DNA of 14,147 bases, from contig CAZYWP010000082.1 of assembly GCA_964651495.1 (NCBI GenBank), forward strand, positions 1 through 14,147, written 5' to 3'. Made by a program: the position numbers and the translations under genes. The DNA is from CAZNVB01 sp964651495. GTDB taxonomy: Bacteria; Acidobacteriota; Aminicenantia; Aminicenantales; UBA8522. The notes beneath the pieces were generated by a model that saw only the letters and a program-made list of their open reading frames with translations, was not told where the DNA came from and ran no database searches. Of this stretch, positions 13,899-14,147 are shown piece by piece; the first letter of the stretch is position 1; each line of letters starts with the position of its first letter.

Positions 13899-14147
13899 AT
13901 GGTCAAAGCCGCCGATGATATTTTGAAAACGGCCTCGCAGTGCCGGCACTATGCGATGTGCAAGATCGATTACCTGGGGACCGGCCTCTGCCCTCCGGGG
14001 AAGAGGTATCACTACGTCAGTTACTATCCGCAGGGACGAATGGACCTCTATGCGGCCCTGGCTGACAACCTCATCCCCATCACCGAAGGGCTAGTCCACA
14101 TCGCCGAGACCTGCACGCTGTGCGGCGTCTGCGACCTGCAGTGCCAC
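13899..14147 (+). CDS. Iron-sulfur oxidoreductase, N-terminal part (runs off the window)
   Basis: 83 residues are visible and the frame is open at the end. There are two ATGs, at 13893 and 13899. AGGAG ends at 13891, only 1 base before the first and 7 before the second, so the second is preferred. The start MVKAADDILKTASQCRHYAMCKIDY carries Cys15 and Cys21, with Cys31 in TGLCPPGKR. At 72-82 the motif CTLCGVCDLQC is a CxxCxxCxxxC [4Fe-4S] cluster site. This arrangement suits the Fe-S subunit or domain of FAD-linked oxidases such as lactate or glycolate oxidases, or a heterodisulfide-reductase-like CCG protein. Which one depends on sequence past the window edge. It sits 15 bases after ubiE, so a role in passing electrons to quinone is a reasonable inference. 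Confidence 0.7.
   Translation, partial: MVKAADDILKTASQCRHYAMCKIDYLGTGLCPPGKRYHYVSYYPQGRMDLYAALADNLIPITEGLVHIAETCTLCGVCDLQCH

Overview
The window looks like a chromosomal segment of a GC-rich, Gram-negative-type bacterium. It has many exported proteins, a menaquinone/ubiquinone-type methyltransferase, an iron-sulfur oxidoreductase, a surface-glycan gene set and remnants of mobile DNA. Protein style (exported tandem-thioredoxin protein, beta-helix protein, APC permease, IS91-type transposase debris) would fit Acidobacteriota, Aminicenantota or a similar uncultured group. That placement is an impression only, because no rRNA or other phylogenetic marker is present. No tRNA, rRNA, CRISPR array or intact mobile element was found.

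Layout. 1-452: 3' end of a right-handed beta-helix (carbohydrate-active type) protein on the plus strand. 532-1620: exported alpha/beta hydrolase on the minus strand. 1642-2030: a gap with hairpins and one doubtful small ORF. 2032-3952: a promoter and a membrane GT39-type glycosyltransferase (plus). 3956-7106: a tight minus-strand operon, read from the right as GT2 polyprenyl-phosphate-sugar synthase-like protein, cupin, DegT/perosamine-synthase-like aminotransferase, and SAM methyltransferase. 7221-7590: a broken IS91-family transposase. 7638-8486: a second copy of the promoter/leader seen at 2032, driving an exported CBM9-like protein. 8590-9846: a stub resembling the N-terminus of a ThuA protein, in frame with an exported protein carrying two thioredoxin folds. 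9873-10403: exported VOC (glyoxalase-fold) protein (minus). 10460-10615: a MITE-like nested inverted repeat. 10651-13001: O-methyltransferase and APC permease in one minus-strand transcription unit with a 4-base GTGA overlap. 13125-14147: UbiE/MenG methyltransferase followed by the start of an Fe-S oxidoreductase.

How the genes may work together. The GT2, cupin, DegT and methyltransferase genes plus the convergent GT39 gene form a plausible small cassette for a modified sugar on a cell-surface glycan. The GT2 would load a sugar on polyprenyl phosphate, the GT39 membrane enzyme would use such a lipid-linked donor, and the aminotransferase, cupin and methyltransferase would supply or modify an amino-deoxy sugar. 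This is inferred from families and neighbourhood. The permease/O-methyltransferase pair suggests uptake and methylation of a small amine or aromatic compound. UbiE plus the Fe-S protein points to quinone-linked respiration.

The most unusual signals are: (1) two promoters sharing -35, -10 and an untranslated leader but not the spacer; (2) the ThuA-like stub fused in frame to the thioredoxin gene; (3) a transposase remnant that has lost its HUH-motif segment and whose stop codon lies in the -35 box of the next promoter; (4) the MITE-like element; and (5) a probably leaderless ubiE transcript. I did not find a convincing new defence or mobile system.
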